Shown one piece after another: positions 1 to 6,146 of a stretch of DNA of 13,427 nucleotides. The position numbers and the translations under genes are program-made. The notes under the pieces were generated by a model. The model had not been told where the DNA came from and ran no database searches. It saw nothing but the letters and a program-made list of their open reading frames with translations. Positions within the stretch are counted from its first letter, which is position 1. The number at the start of each line of letters is the position of its first letter. Where the stretch lies: contig CAYRZU010000082.1 of assembly GCA_964428895.1 (NCBI GenBank), positions 1 through 13,427 of the forward strand. Direction: 5' to 3'. This DNA comes from HyVt-337 sp964428895 (lineage in GTDB: Bacteria > Planctomycetota > Phycisphaerae > SM23-33).

Positions 1-2
1 TC

Positions 3-278
3 CGTGACTTAGTTCAACGCCCACGGATTACCATTGTCGCTGACGACGTACACCCGCCCGTCAGCGAGGGTAGGACCTACGGTTCACGGTGGCGAGGCCA
101 AGACCTGAACATGGCCGGCGGCGGCGTGTTCAAGGATGAGTGGGTGCGAAAGGGGGGGCTGGATCCGGATCGCTGCGGCGCCATCGGCTTCGCCTTCGGC
201 TTGGAGAGGACCGCCCAGATACGCCACGACCTCGATGACGTTCGCGCGCTCTGGCAACCGCCGTACGTGCCGAGCTAG
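3..278 (+). CDS. PheS-like class II aminoacyl-tRNA synthetase, C-terminal fragment cut by window edge
   Basis: An open frame enters from the left edge and runs to a TAG at 276-278, giving 91 visible residues. The only internal ATG (111) leaves 55 codons, so the real start probably lies upstream of the window. The C-terminal part reads MAGGGVFKDEW, then GGLDPDRCGAIGFAFGLERTA, then DDVRALWQPPYVPS. This resembles the end of the PheS catalytic core: a glycine-rich strand, a G-x-DP segment, and class II motif 3 with its conserved arginine (GFAFGLER), followed by a D-D-x-R segment. PheS is the alpha subunit of phenylalanyl-tRNA synthetase and charges tRNA-Phe in the cytoplasm. Two points differ from typical bacterial PheS: motif 3 lacks two residues (GFAFG-LER rather than GFAFGxGxER), and the tail ends in PPYVPS. 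It could therefore be a divergent PheS or a stand-alone paralogue. Family assignment is moderate. A short inverted repeat at 443-455 is the only downstream structure seen before the next gene. Confidence 0.6.
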   Translation, partial: RDLVQRPRITIVADDVHPPVSEGRTYGSRWRGQDLNMAGGGVFKDEWVRKGGLDPDRCGAIGFAFGLERTAQIRHDLDDVRALWQPPYVPS

Positions 279-490
279 GGCCAGGAGTTCGGCAAGGCAA
301 TCCTCTGACGTCTTCCTTGCAGGAACCCTTTGACGGCGTATCGGCGGGGGGCGACAATCTCGGTGGTGTTTGAAGGGCGCCGCGACGCCTGCCGAAAGAC
401 CCCAGGTCGCCTTCACTCGATGACATAACCTGTACCTTCTTTCCGCCCGAGGCGGCAGGCGCCGGGCACGTATCGGAAAGGAGGTCTTCC

Positions 491-1909
491 ATGGCCTGCC
501 AACTTCCCCCTTCACCGAGCCTCAAACACCTCCGTAACGAAGCCAAAACGCTGCTCAAGGCGCAGCAGAGCGGCGACCCATCCTGCTGCGACGTGCTGCG
601 CCAGCTAAAGAGCCTCCAGGGGACGAGCGACCGGGACATCCTGCAAGCCGAGCTGCCGCTGGCTGACGTCCAGTTCGCGCTGGCCCGGGCGTACGGCTTC
701 GGCAGTTGGACGCTGCTGAAGCGTCATATCCTGTCGCTGCAGGCGACACCCGACCACGATGACGAGCAACTGATCGTGCTCCCCGGCGTCCCGTCGTTCC
801 GTGGCCGCTGCGGCAAGCAGTGCAGCTACGTTGCCTCGCTCGAAGCCGTGCTGCGTTTCCACGGCCACGACGATGACTACATCGACCTGATGGGACTGGG
901 TGGGCTGGCCTTTCGCCTGCGTTGGGGCCGCGCCACGTGGGACGACATTTGCGGGGGGTGCCTGCATCCCGGGGCGTCGGCCAGCGGCTGCTTCGGCGGC
1001 CACCCGGACATCCTGGCGGAGGTGACGGGCTACGCCTACGAGGGCTTCGGCCTGCCGGCGGAGGGAGTCGACAAGCTGGTGGCGCTGCTGCGCGCGGAGC
1101 TCGCCGAAGAGCGACCCGTGCTCGGCCTGAACGCCCACAACGGTTCACTGTGGTGCGTGATCACCGGCTACGACCCGGAGGTGCTGGGTCAGATCAAAGA
1201 CGAAGACAGCCCGCCGGGCATGCTGTGTCGCTCGGCCTACGACAGCAGCGACGCCGAGTACGGCGAGGCGGCCCTGTTCCCCTGGGAGCTTCGGGCGATC
1301 CGTAGGACGGCCGGCCCGGCGCCGCGCGAAGAGGCCGTCCGCGCATCGGTTCGCCGCGCGGTCGACCTGATCATCGGCGGGCCGGTCGTACAGGTCCAAA
1401 GCGGCGGCGGGTGGTTTTGGCATTACGAGTGGCAGTGCGCCCTGGGCCTATCGGCCTACGACGCTTGGGCCGGCGACCTCGAGGATGTCGCCGGGATCGA
1501 CGCGATGCCCGAGGCGCACTTGGAGACGTACTGGCAGAGCTGCGCCTACCTCTACGATCAGTTACACGACGCCCGACGCGCTGCGGCGCAGTATCTCCGG
1601 CGCATTCGCCCCGTCTTCAGTTCGCGCGAGCAGGCCTCCCTCGACGATGCGGCCGGGGCGACCGATGAACTCGTCGACATCCTTACCGACGGCTACCCCT
1701 GCTTCCCTTACCGGGCCGGCGGCTATCGTCACCCCAACGGCTGGAACGTTACCGGCACGGGTCACGAAACCTTCCGCGGGCGACAGATCCCGGCCTACGC
1801 GCCGGACTGGCCGGCCGACGTGCGGGCCGAGGGCGTCGACGTGCTGCGCCGGGCGAAGGCAAAGGAAGCGACTGTCCTGAAGGCGCTGCGGGACATCGCG
1901 CCGAGATGA
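491..1909 (+). CDS. BtrH-like papain-fold protein with ankyrin-associated N-terminal domain
   Basis: The protein has 472 residues. The ATG at 491 follows a strong Shine-Dalgarno sequence (AAAGGAGGT, 477-485) by about six bases. Residues 9-84 (SLKHLRNEAKTLL ... LPLADVQFALARAYGFGSWTLLKRHI) match a helical module often placed before ankyrin repeats in planctomycete and actinobacterial proteins, yet no ankyrin repeats follow here. Residues ~97-330 resemble the butirosin biosynthesis protein H (BtrH) N-terminal family: a Cys in GKQCSYVASLEAVLRFHG (C111), then LMGLGGLAFRLRW (133-145), and VITGYD (223-228) at the usual end of the active-site strand. The C-terminal part has a GLSAYDAWAGDL helix (319-330) and an ARRAAAQYLRRI helix (361-372), as in BtrH/DUF4872-type proteins. 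BtrH-type enzymes are acyltransferases with a papain-like fold. Where related proteins usually have His before VVxGYD, this one has Trp-Cys (W221, C222), so the Cys-His pair may be incomplete and catalysis is uncertain. There is no signal peptide, so it is probably cytoplasmic. The substrate is unknown. Confidence 0.7.
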   Translation: MACQLPPSPSLKHLRNEAKTLLKAQQSGDPSCCDVLRQLKSLQGTSDRDILQAELPLADVQFALARAYGFGSWTLLKRHILSLQATPDHDDEQLIVLPGVPSFRGRCGKQCSYVASLEAVLRFHGHDDDYIDLMGLGGLAFRLRWGRATWDDICGGCLHPGASASGCFGGHPDILAEVTGYAYEGFGLPAEGVDKLVALLRAELAEERPVLGLNAHNGSLWCVITGYDPEVLGQIKDEDSPPGMLCRSAYDSSDAEYGEAALFPWELRAIRRTAGPAPREEAVRASVRRAVDLIIGGPVVQVQSGGGWFWHYEWQCALGLSAYDAWAGDLEDVAGIDAMPEAHLETYWQSCAYLYDQLHDARRAAAQYLRRIRPVFSSREQASLDDAAGATDELVDILTDGYPCFPYRAGGYRHPNGWNVTGTGHETFRGRQIPAYAPDWPADVRAEGVDVLRRAKAKEATVLKALRDIAPR

Positions 1910-2007
1910 CACGGCGGCGACAGACGGGACGGTCAACGCTCTTTATGGCGGCCCGACGTCGGCAAGTTCTGGCGAGCGCCGTATGTCTCGGGGTAGAATT
2001 CCCGCGT

Positions 2008-2019
2008 CCGGACGTCCGG
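2008..2019. promoter_or_regulatory. 12-bp perfect palindrome just upstream of the YjdF-like gene
   Basis: CCGGACGTCCGG is a perfect palindrome. It lies five bases before the Shine-Dalgarno sequence (AGGAGA, 2025-2030) of the gene at 2036 and ten bases after a TAGAAT box (1994-1999) that could be a -10 element. It could be an operator or a leader hairpin. No good -35 box was found, so the promoter reading is weak. In GC-rich DNA a 12-bp palindrome can also occur by chance. Confidence 0.25.
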
Positions 2020-2035
2020 CCTGCAGGAGACGGGA

Positions 2036-2632
2036 ATGACGCGAATTGGAAAAGTGCATCTGGCGTTGTTTGTGATTTGCATCGGCATGCTGGTCGGGTT
2101 CGGCGGTTTCTTCTGGGTCCGGCGGAACTACGAGTTCATCGCCTACATCGGGGTGGTTGCGGCCGCCATCATCGCGATCGGCGTCTCCATGAGGCACGTG
2201 CGTTACCCATTAGACTGCCTGGTGGGCCTGGTGGTCTGGGCCGGGCTGCACCTGGGGGGCGGGGCCATCCACATCGGCGGTGAGCGCCTCTACGACGTCA
2301 TGATCTGGACGTTCTCCGAGCACCTCCACATCCTGCGGTACGATCAGGCGGTGCACGTGTGGGGGTTCGGAGCGGCCACGCTGCTGATGGCGTGTCTGTT
2401 GGATAACAATCTTCGGCGGCCGGCCCCGCATCGGCTGGGCGTGATGATCGTGCTGGTGATGGCGGGGTTGGGCGTGGGGGCCTTCAACGAGATCATTGAA
2501 TTCATCGCGGCGCAGTTCCTGGAAAGCCACGGCATCGGCGACTACACCAACACCTCGCTGGACTTGGTCAGCAACATGGTGGGCGCCATCCTGGCGGTGA
2601 TCTACCTCCGTCTCCGCGGGCGATTGGCTTGA
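2036..2632 (+). CDS. YjdF/DUF2238-family integral membrane protein
   Basis: The protein has 198 residues. The ATG follows AGGAGA (2025-2030) by five bases. Hydrophobic stretches at about 8-27, 33-52, 57-76, 108-121, 135-150 and 178-192 suggest six membrane segments. Family signatures are visible: RYDQAVH (101-107) with the following G-rich helix, NEIIE (151-155), and NTSLDLVSN (172-180) leading into the last helix. These match the pattern of the YjdF/DUF2238 family, in which a Y-D-x-x-x-H, an E-x-x-E and a D-x-x-x-N motif recur near membrane helices. The family's biochemical role is not established. The polar residues in the motifs could form a metal or proton site, but that is inference. The gene stands 126 bp after its upstream neighbour and 185 bp before the next, so it may be transcribed alone. 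Confidence 0.75.
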   Translation: MTRIGKVHLALFVICIGMLVGFGGFFWVRRNYEFIAYIGVVAAAIIAIGVSMRHVRYPLDCLVGLVVWAGLHLGGGAIHIGGERLYDVMIWTFSEHLHILRYDQAVHVWGFGAATLLMACLLDNNLRRPAPHRLGVMIVLVMAGLGVGAFNEIIEFIAAQFLESHGIGDYTNTSLDLVSNMVGAILAVIYLRLRGRLA

Positions 2633-2655
2633 CGCATCGGCGGCGGCCGGTAGTA

Positions 2656-2684
2656 TTGACGTTATGTGCGTCTGATCATTTCAT
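2656..2684 (+). promoter_or_regulatory. Possible sigma-70-like promoter for the methyltransferase gene
   Basis: TTGACG (2656-2661) resembles a -35 element and is followed after 17 bases by TTTCAT (2679-2684), a poor -10 match. It lies in the 185-bp gap between the YjdF-like gene and the methyltransferase gene, about 134 bases before its start. The spacing is ideal but the -10 box is weak, and planctomycete promoter consensus is not well defined. Confidence 0.2.
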
Positions 2685-2817
2685 CTCGACCCACTGCGGC
2701 CACCTGAGTGGGATCTGTGCGCTCCTCTTGGGGCCGCCTCTTATTCACAACACTCACACACGACACGGCCCGGCCTTTGCGCTTGCGCGGACGACGGGCT
2801 ACAGAAGGACATGAACC

Positions 2818-3666
2818 ATGAAGCAACTACTCAATATCATCAACCGCAAGCTCCCGCCGGTACCTTGGGAAGAGGGGGATTGCATCCCGTGGTCCGATCC
2901 GGCCTTCAGCGAACGGATGCTCAAGGAGCATTTGCGCCAGGATCACGACGCCGCCAGCCGCCGGGCCGAGAAGATCGACCAGCACGTCGCTTGGATCCAC
3001 GGCCACCTGCTGGGCGGGCGGCCGACGAAGGTCCTCGATCTGACCTGCGGGCCGGGCCTTTACACGACCCGGCTGGCCAGGCTCGGCCATGAGTGCGTGG
3101 GCATCGACTACGCGCCGGCTGCGATCCGGTATGCTGAGGAACTCACCCGTGAGCAAGGTCTCGCCTGCACGCATCGGCTCGAGGACGTTCGCGAGGCCGC
3201 CTATGGCGACGGCTTTGGCCTGGTGATGATGATCAACGGGCAGTTCAACGTGTTTTCGCGGCCGGCCGCCCGGGCCATCCTGGCCAAGGCGTATGCGGCA
3301 CTGTCGGCCGGGGGCATGCTGCTGCTGGAGCCGCAGACGTTCGCCCACGTCGAAGCCGAAGGCCGGCAAGGCCCGAAGTGGCATTCGGCTGAGTCTGAGT
3401 TGTTCTCCGATCGGCCGCACCTGTGGCTCCAGGAGAACTTCTGGCACGCCGACTTGCAGGCGAACACGGAGCGATACTTCATCATCGATGCCGCCACCGG
3501 CGAGGTCACGTGGAATGCCCAGAGCAACGAGGCCTACACGGACGAGCAGTTCCACGAGGCGCTCGCCGAGGCCGGATTCGAGAGCGTTCGCCTGTTGCCG
3601 TCACTGATCGGCGTGGTCGATGAGAGTCAGTCCTACAGCCAGGTGGTCGTCGGCGAGAAAGCGTAG
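2818..3666 (+). CDS. Class I SAM-dependent methyltransferase
   Basis: The protein has 282 residues. The ATG at 2818 follows AGAAGGAC by about eight bases. The Rossmann-type methyltransferase core is clear: motif I VLDLTCGPG (72-80) binds S-adenosylmethionine, the acidic residue ending strand 2 is D97 in CVGIDYAP, LEDVRE (121-126) corresponds to the adenine-contacting loop, and GGMLLLEPQ (165-173) is the post-motif strand. Residues 1-60 form an amphipathic N-terminal cap (PWSDPAFSERMLKEHL). The C-terminal ~100 residues are rich in aromatic and charged residues and probably form the substrate pocket. YTDEQFHEALAEAGFESVRLLPS near the C-terminus is typical of small-molecule methyltransferases. 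The acceptor cannot be named from sequence. There is no signal peptide or membrane segment, so it is cytoplasmic. It has its own leader and no close operon partner: 185 bp upstream and 335 bp downstream are free of genes. Confidence 0.85.
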   Translation: MKQLLNIINRKLPPVPWEEGDCIPWSDPAFSERMLKEHLRQDHDAASRRAEKIDQHVAWIHGHLLGGRPTKVLDLTCGPGLYTTRLARLGHECVGIDYAPAAIRYAEELTREQGLACTHRLEDVREAAYGDGFGLVMMINGQFNVFSRPAARAILAKAYAALSAGGMLLLEPQTFAHVEAEGRQGPKWHSAESELFSDRPHLWLQENFWHADLQANTERYFIIDAATGEVTWNAQSNEAYTDEQFHEALAEAGFESVRLLPSLIGVVDESQSYSQVVVGEKA

Positions 3667-3823
3667 CCGCCAAACGGTTAGAAGGGTACAATTCAATCAC
3701 TATGCATCGCACGTTTAGCTAATCCTCTCTTTCATTCGCAGGTGGCCGGCGGTGGCCCTTGGCGGGGTCGTCGTTTGACCCCAACGCCCCTTACGGCACT
3801 AGCTGGCGGCTGTCTGCGCGGAT

Positions 3824-3886
3824 CGAGAGGAATTGGCTGAAATGGCATCATCGCAATGATCGCCCGTTCCTCTCGCGGAGCGGGCG
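3824..3886 (+). other. Nested inverted-repeat block, possible structured RNA
   Basis: CGAGAGGAA (3824-3832) is the exact reverse complement of TTCCTCTCG (3867-3875). Inside the 34-base interval ATCAT (3847-3851) pairs with ATGAT (3856-3860) around a CGCA loop. CGCCCG (3861-3866) can instead pair with CGGGCG (3881-3886), which would be mutually exclusive with the outer stem. The block lies 120-180 bases before the gene at 4002. Two alternative stems are the form expected of a switch or attenuator, but no known riboswitch class was recognised and it may be only a mobile palindromic repeat. Confidence 0.3.
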
Positions 3887-3911
3887 TTGTGCTGCGCCCA
3901 TTGGATGACGC

Positions 3912-3930
3912 GTGGGTGCAGAGCACCCAC
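3912..3930. repeat. GTGGGTGC-type dispersed palindrome
   Basis: GTGGGTGC (3912-3919), loop AGA, GCACCCAC (3923-3930) form a perfect 8-bp stem. The part AGAGCACCCA (3920-3929) recurs directly at 3950-3959. Palindromes of this GGGTGC type are common as dispersed intergenic repeats in several bacterial groups. It is noncoding and its function is unknown. Confidence 0.5.
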
Positions 3931-3959
3931 CCTACGATACTGAGACAATAGAGCACCCA

Positions 3960-3987
3960 GCGCGGCGGATTTCCTAATCCACCGCGC
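3960..3987 (-). repeat. Hairpin repeat family copy 1, directly 5' of a Shine-Dalgarno sequence
   Basis: Left arm GCGCGGCGGATT (3960-3971), loop TCCT, right arm AATCCACCGCGC (3976-3987) form a 12-bp stem with one mismatch. Read on the minus strand it matches the plus-strand copy at 4806-4833 (core GGRTTAGGRAAYCC), so these are members of one family. The right arm ends three bases before the AGGAG (3991-3995) of the gene at 4002. Confidence 0.7.
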
Positions 3988-4001
3988 CGAAGGAGCACAT
4001 C

Positions 4002-4796
4002 ATGACAACATCAAAGAAACAACCGTTCCCGGCCAAGCGGCCGGAGATTGTAGTAACGCCGAGCCGGGCCAAACCGTTTGCGGTCGACTGCCGTGAACTG
4101 TGGTTTGCCCGTCCGATTGTGGGCGACCGAACACTGTGGGCCATTTACGACGGGCCGGATTGGCGCCTAACGAGCGTGACGGAAATGCTGGCGCTGCGGG
4201 CGGCGCGGGTCAACGACGTGGCCGGCGTGGAATTTCAGGTCAATGAGTGGTCGCCGAAAACCGGGTGGCAGGCCGACTGGCGGCGGATGTTCGGGCGGAT
4301 GACGGAGACGGCCGTGCAGTGGCTGGCGACGTGGCAGGTCCGAGAAGACGAGAGCGTGTTGGACACCTTCCTGGAAGAGGGCTTCCAGCAGGACTGGCGC
4401 GGCGAACAGCCGCGCAGGCTCGAAGACCGCGGGCGATACGTTCTTGGCAAGGATGGTACATATACCACGCGCGCGGCGGCGCGCAAGAAGCCCGGCGCGA
4501 TTGGCGCGGGGATGTTCCGTGTCCGCATTGGTAGCAAGGCCTTCACGTGCCTGCGCGTGCTAGACACCGACGGCGCGCCGGACGAGAACGGCATGTTGCT
4601 GGAAGGCTACGTGACGCGTTCCGGCCGCACGGCGTTTTGGCGGCGCTACAACGGTCGGCTGTGGCAGGAGCGCCTGCTGAAGGGCCGCGGGCTAACGTGG
4701 GACGATATGGGCGAGGTCAAGCAGATCGTGATCGACGGCTGCCTGTTCGTCCACTGGTACGACTGCCTGACGAGTACGTCGTTGGGCATCAAGTGA
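4002..4796 (+). CDS. Unrecognised tryptophan-rich cytoplasmic protein
   Basis: The protein has 264 residues. The ATG at 4002 follows AAGGAG by six bases. I do not recognise the family. There is no signal peptide and no membrane segment. Thirteen tryptophans (about 5 percent) are spread through it, seven of them in residues 34-93 and 107-111. An N-terminal half (about 25-135) alternates beta-like strands with WxxxW-type helices. A linker follows (136-170, basic). The C-terminal half (171-255) looks beta-rich, with MFRVRIGSKAFTCLRVLD, then EGYVTRSGRTAFWRRYNG, then QIVIDGCLFVHWYDCL. The segment SGRTAFWRRYNGRLW (207-221) is the most motif-like part. Base composition and codon use resemble the neighbours, so it is a genuine gene. 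It shares its leader design with the downstream GNAT-ankyrin gene and is 101 bp from it, but two hairpins in that gap make simple co-transcription doubtful. Confidence 0.75.
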   Translation: MTTSKKQPFPAKRPEIVVTPSRAKPFAVDCRELWFARPIVGDRTLWAIYDGPDWRLTSVTEMLALRAARVNDVAGVEFQVNEWSPKTGWQADWRRMFGRMTETAVQWLATWQVREDESVLDTFLEEGFQQDWRGEQPRRLEDRGRYVLGKDGTYTTRAAARKKPGAIGAGMFRVRIGSKAFTCLRVLDTDGAPDENGMLLEGYVTRSGRTAFWRRYNGRLWQERLLKGRGLTWDDMGEVKQIVIDGCLFVHWYDCLTSTSLGIK

Positions 4797-4805
4797 TGGC
4801 GGTCG

Positions 4806-4833
4806 GCGCGGTGGGTTAGGGAACCCATCGCGC
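4806..4833 (+). repeat. Hairpin repeat family copy 2, just after the stop codon
   Basis: GCGCGGTGGGTT (4806-4817), loop AGGG, AACCCATCGCGC (4822-4833) form a 12-bp stem with one G-U pair. It begins nine bases after the stop codon of the gene ending at 4796, so in the transcript it could act as a terminator or 3'-end stabiliser although no U-run follows. It is in the orientation opposite to the copies at 3960 and 4853. Confidence 0.7.
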
Positions 4834-4852
4834 TGGACACAATGGATTACGC

Positions 4853-4882
4853 GGCGCGGCGGATTTCCCAATCTGCCGCGCC
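4853..4882 (-). repeat. Hairpin repeat family copy 3, directly 5' of a Shine-Dalgarno sequence
   Basis: GGCGCGGCGGATT (4853-4865), loop TCCC, AATCTGCCGCGCC (4870-4882) form a 13-bp stem with one G-U pair. The stem ends one or two bases before the GAGGAGA (4884-4890) of the GNAT-ankyrin gene. The distance from stem end to ATG is 15 bases, against 14 for copy 1. Copies 2 and 3 form a head-to-head pair in the 101-bp gap. Confidence 0.7.
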
Positions 4883-4897
4883 AGAGGAGACATAACG

Positions 4898-6097
4898 ATG
4901 ACCGATCGAGACAATACGAACGAGATTGGCATGGTCCGGCGGACCGAGCGGTTCGAGGTGGTCTGGCCGGAGGAGCTTGAGGTGGCCCGGATGTCAGAGG
5001 AGCGGGCCGAGGACATCTCCGAGATGTTCTTTGAAGAACAGGCATCGCTGTTCAATCAACCCGAAGGCGGCACGTTCGAACAGTGTCGCTACGACGTCTG
5101 GCGATACTTCAGCCACCATCGGCCAAACCCCTGGTGGCCGACCTTCCTGGAAGCCGGCACGATGGTCTACGACCGCGCGAGCGGCAAGCTGGTCGGTGTC
5201 TGCATGTGCGCGGGCAGTCAGACCGAAGGCCACATCTTCAATATGTTCGTGGCCCCGGAGTTTCGCCGCCAAGGCATCGCCACGCGGATGCTGCAGCATG
5301 CGTTGACGGTGTTCGACACGTTCAACCTGGTCATCGACCTGCTTTGCGATTCCGAGGAAGATCGCAAGACCTGCGAGAGCGTGGGCTTTGTGGCCTTGGA
5401 CGATGATTGTCGCAGCCGCGCTAACCAGCGTCTGTTATCAGCCGCCGGCAAGGGCATGATCGACGACGTCAAGGCCTTGCTGATCGGCCCGGACGTCGAC
5501 GCTCGCAGTCACATCAACGAAACGCCGCTGATGTTCGCGGCAAGCGGCGGGTATTTGGACGTTGTCGAATACCTCGTTGCCAAAGGCGCCGACATCAACG
5601 CCCAGTACGATGCGGGCAACACACCGTTGATCGTGGCATCGTGGTATGGACACCTGGAGGTGGTCGAGTTTCTCATTGCCCGCGGGGCCGACATCCACCT
5701 CGGCAATGTCAGCAACGAGACCGCGCTGGAGTGGGCGGCGTGCCATGGCCATTTGGAGATCGCCAAGCTGCTCGTCGATAGCGGCGCGGTTGTTGACGCC
5801 ATCAACACCCGCGGCGGCACGCCCTTGGTGCAAGCGTGCGAGAATGGGCGCCTGGGCGTTGCCCGATACCTCGTTGACCAGGGCGCCGATCTGGAAGTCC
5901 GGGCGGAACGGGACGGCTTCACGCCGCTAATGGCGGCAGCTTGCGAAGGCTATGTGGACGTGGTCGAGTTCTTGCTAACCTGCAGCGCCAACCCGAACGT
6001 CAAGGGCGCCGACGGCAAGACGCCTCTGACGGCCGCCAAGGACTACGGCCATGGGGAGGTCGTGGACCTGCTGGCCGCCCACGGCGGCAGGGCGTAG
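4898..6097 (+). CDS. GNAT-family N-acetyltransferase fused to ankyrin repeats
   Basis: The protein has 399 residues. The ATG follows GAGGAGA by seven bases. Residues ~20-170 are a GNAT domain: strand GTMVYDRASGKLVGVCMC (87-104), strand HIFNMFVAP (112-120), then the acetyl-CoA pyrophosphate loop RRQGIA (123-128) and helix TRMLQHAL, ending in CESVGF (159-164), the usual last GNAT motif. From residue ~175 to the C-terminus run six or more ankyrin repeats of ~33 residues, with typical NETPLMFAASGGYLDVVEYLV, NTPLIVASWYGHLEVVEFLI, GTPLVQACENGRLGVARYLV and FTPLMAAACEGYVDVVEFLL helices and GADI-type turns. GNAT enzymes transfer an acetyl group from acetyl-CoA to an amine. The ankyrin stack probably binds a protein partner or substrate. 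There is no signal peptide, so it is cytoplasmic. It is the last plus-strand gene before the convergent block and carries a hairpin leader. Confidence 0.88.
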   Translation: MTDRDNTNEIGMVRRTERFEVVWPEELEVARMSEERAEDISEMFFEEQASLFNQPEGGTFEQCRYDVWRYFSHHRPNPWWPTFLEAGTMVYDRASGKLVGVCMCAGSQTEGHIFNMFVAPEFRRQGIATRMLQHALTVFDTFNLVIDLLCDSEEDRKTCESVGFVALDDDCRSRANQRLLSAAGKGMIDDVKALLIGPDVDARSHINETPLMFAASGGYLDVVEYLVAKGADINAQYDAGNTPLIVASWYGHLEVVEFLIARGADIHLGNVSNETALEWAACHGHLEIAKLLVDSGAVVDAINTRGGTPLVQACENGRLGVARYLVDQGADLEVRAERDGFTPLMAAACEGYVDVVEFLLTCSANPNVKGADGKTPLTAAKDYGHGEVVDLLAAHGGRA

Positions 6098-6111
6098 ATG
6101 CACGAAACGAA

Positions 6112-6141
6112 GCGGGGCGGGTCGTGGGTGGCTCGCCCCGC
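6112..6141. terminator. Hairpin between convergent genes, likely bidirectional terminator
   Basis: GCGGGGCG (6112-6119) and CGCCCCGC (6134-6141) form a perfect 8-bp stem around a 14-base loop. It lies in the 49-bp gap between the stop codon of the GNAT-ankyrin gene (6097) and the stop codon of the converging propeller gene (6147). There is no U-run on either side, so if it terminates it is not a canonical intrinsic terminator. The position makes the role plausible. Confidence 0.5.
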
Positions 6142-6146
6142 GGCGC

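Larger units (their letters stand above)
3667..4001. other. 335-bp intergenic region with several inverted repeats
   Basis: No convincing gene is seen. A minus-strand open frame at 3732-3998 has no sensible protein character and is built from the palindromic repeats. The stretch contains a nested inverted-repeat block (3824-3886), an 8-bp-stem palindrome (3912-3930), a direct repeat of AGAGCACCCA (3920-3929 and 3950-3959), and one copy of the hairpin repeat described at 3960-3987. Such repeat-dense gaps are typical of dispersed palindromic elements. Confidence 0.6.

Noticed and set aside
1906..2283. Plus-strand frame whose ATG overlaps the stop of the BtrH-like gene (ATGA)
   Set aside because: The overlap is suggestive of translational coupling, but the product is Arg-rich without any motif, runs 248 bp into the YjdF-like gene in another frame, and has no conserved character.
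2629..2814. 61-codon plus-strand frame between the YjdF-like and methyltransferase genes
   Set aside because: It starts at a TTG without a Shine-Dalgarno site and has no recognisable features. The region is better read as a leader with a possible promoter.
3732..3998. 88-codon minus-strand frame in the intergenic region before 4002
   Set aside because: It is composed of the palindromic repeats in this gap, with no ribosome-binding site or protein-like pattern.
3900..4890. CRISPR-like interpretation of the repeated palindromes
   Set aside because: Only three copies are seen, in mixed orientation, separated by a whole gene or by 19 bases, with no regular spacers and no cas genes. They fit dispersed hairpin repeats.
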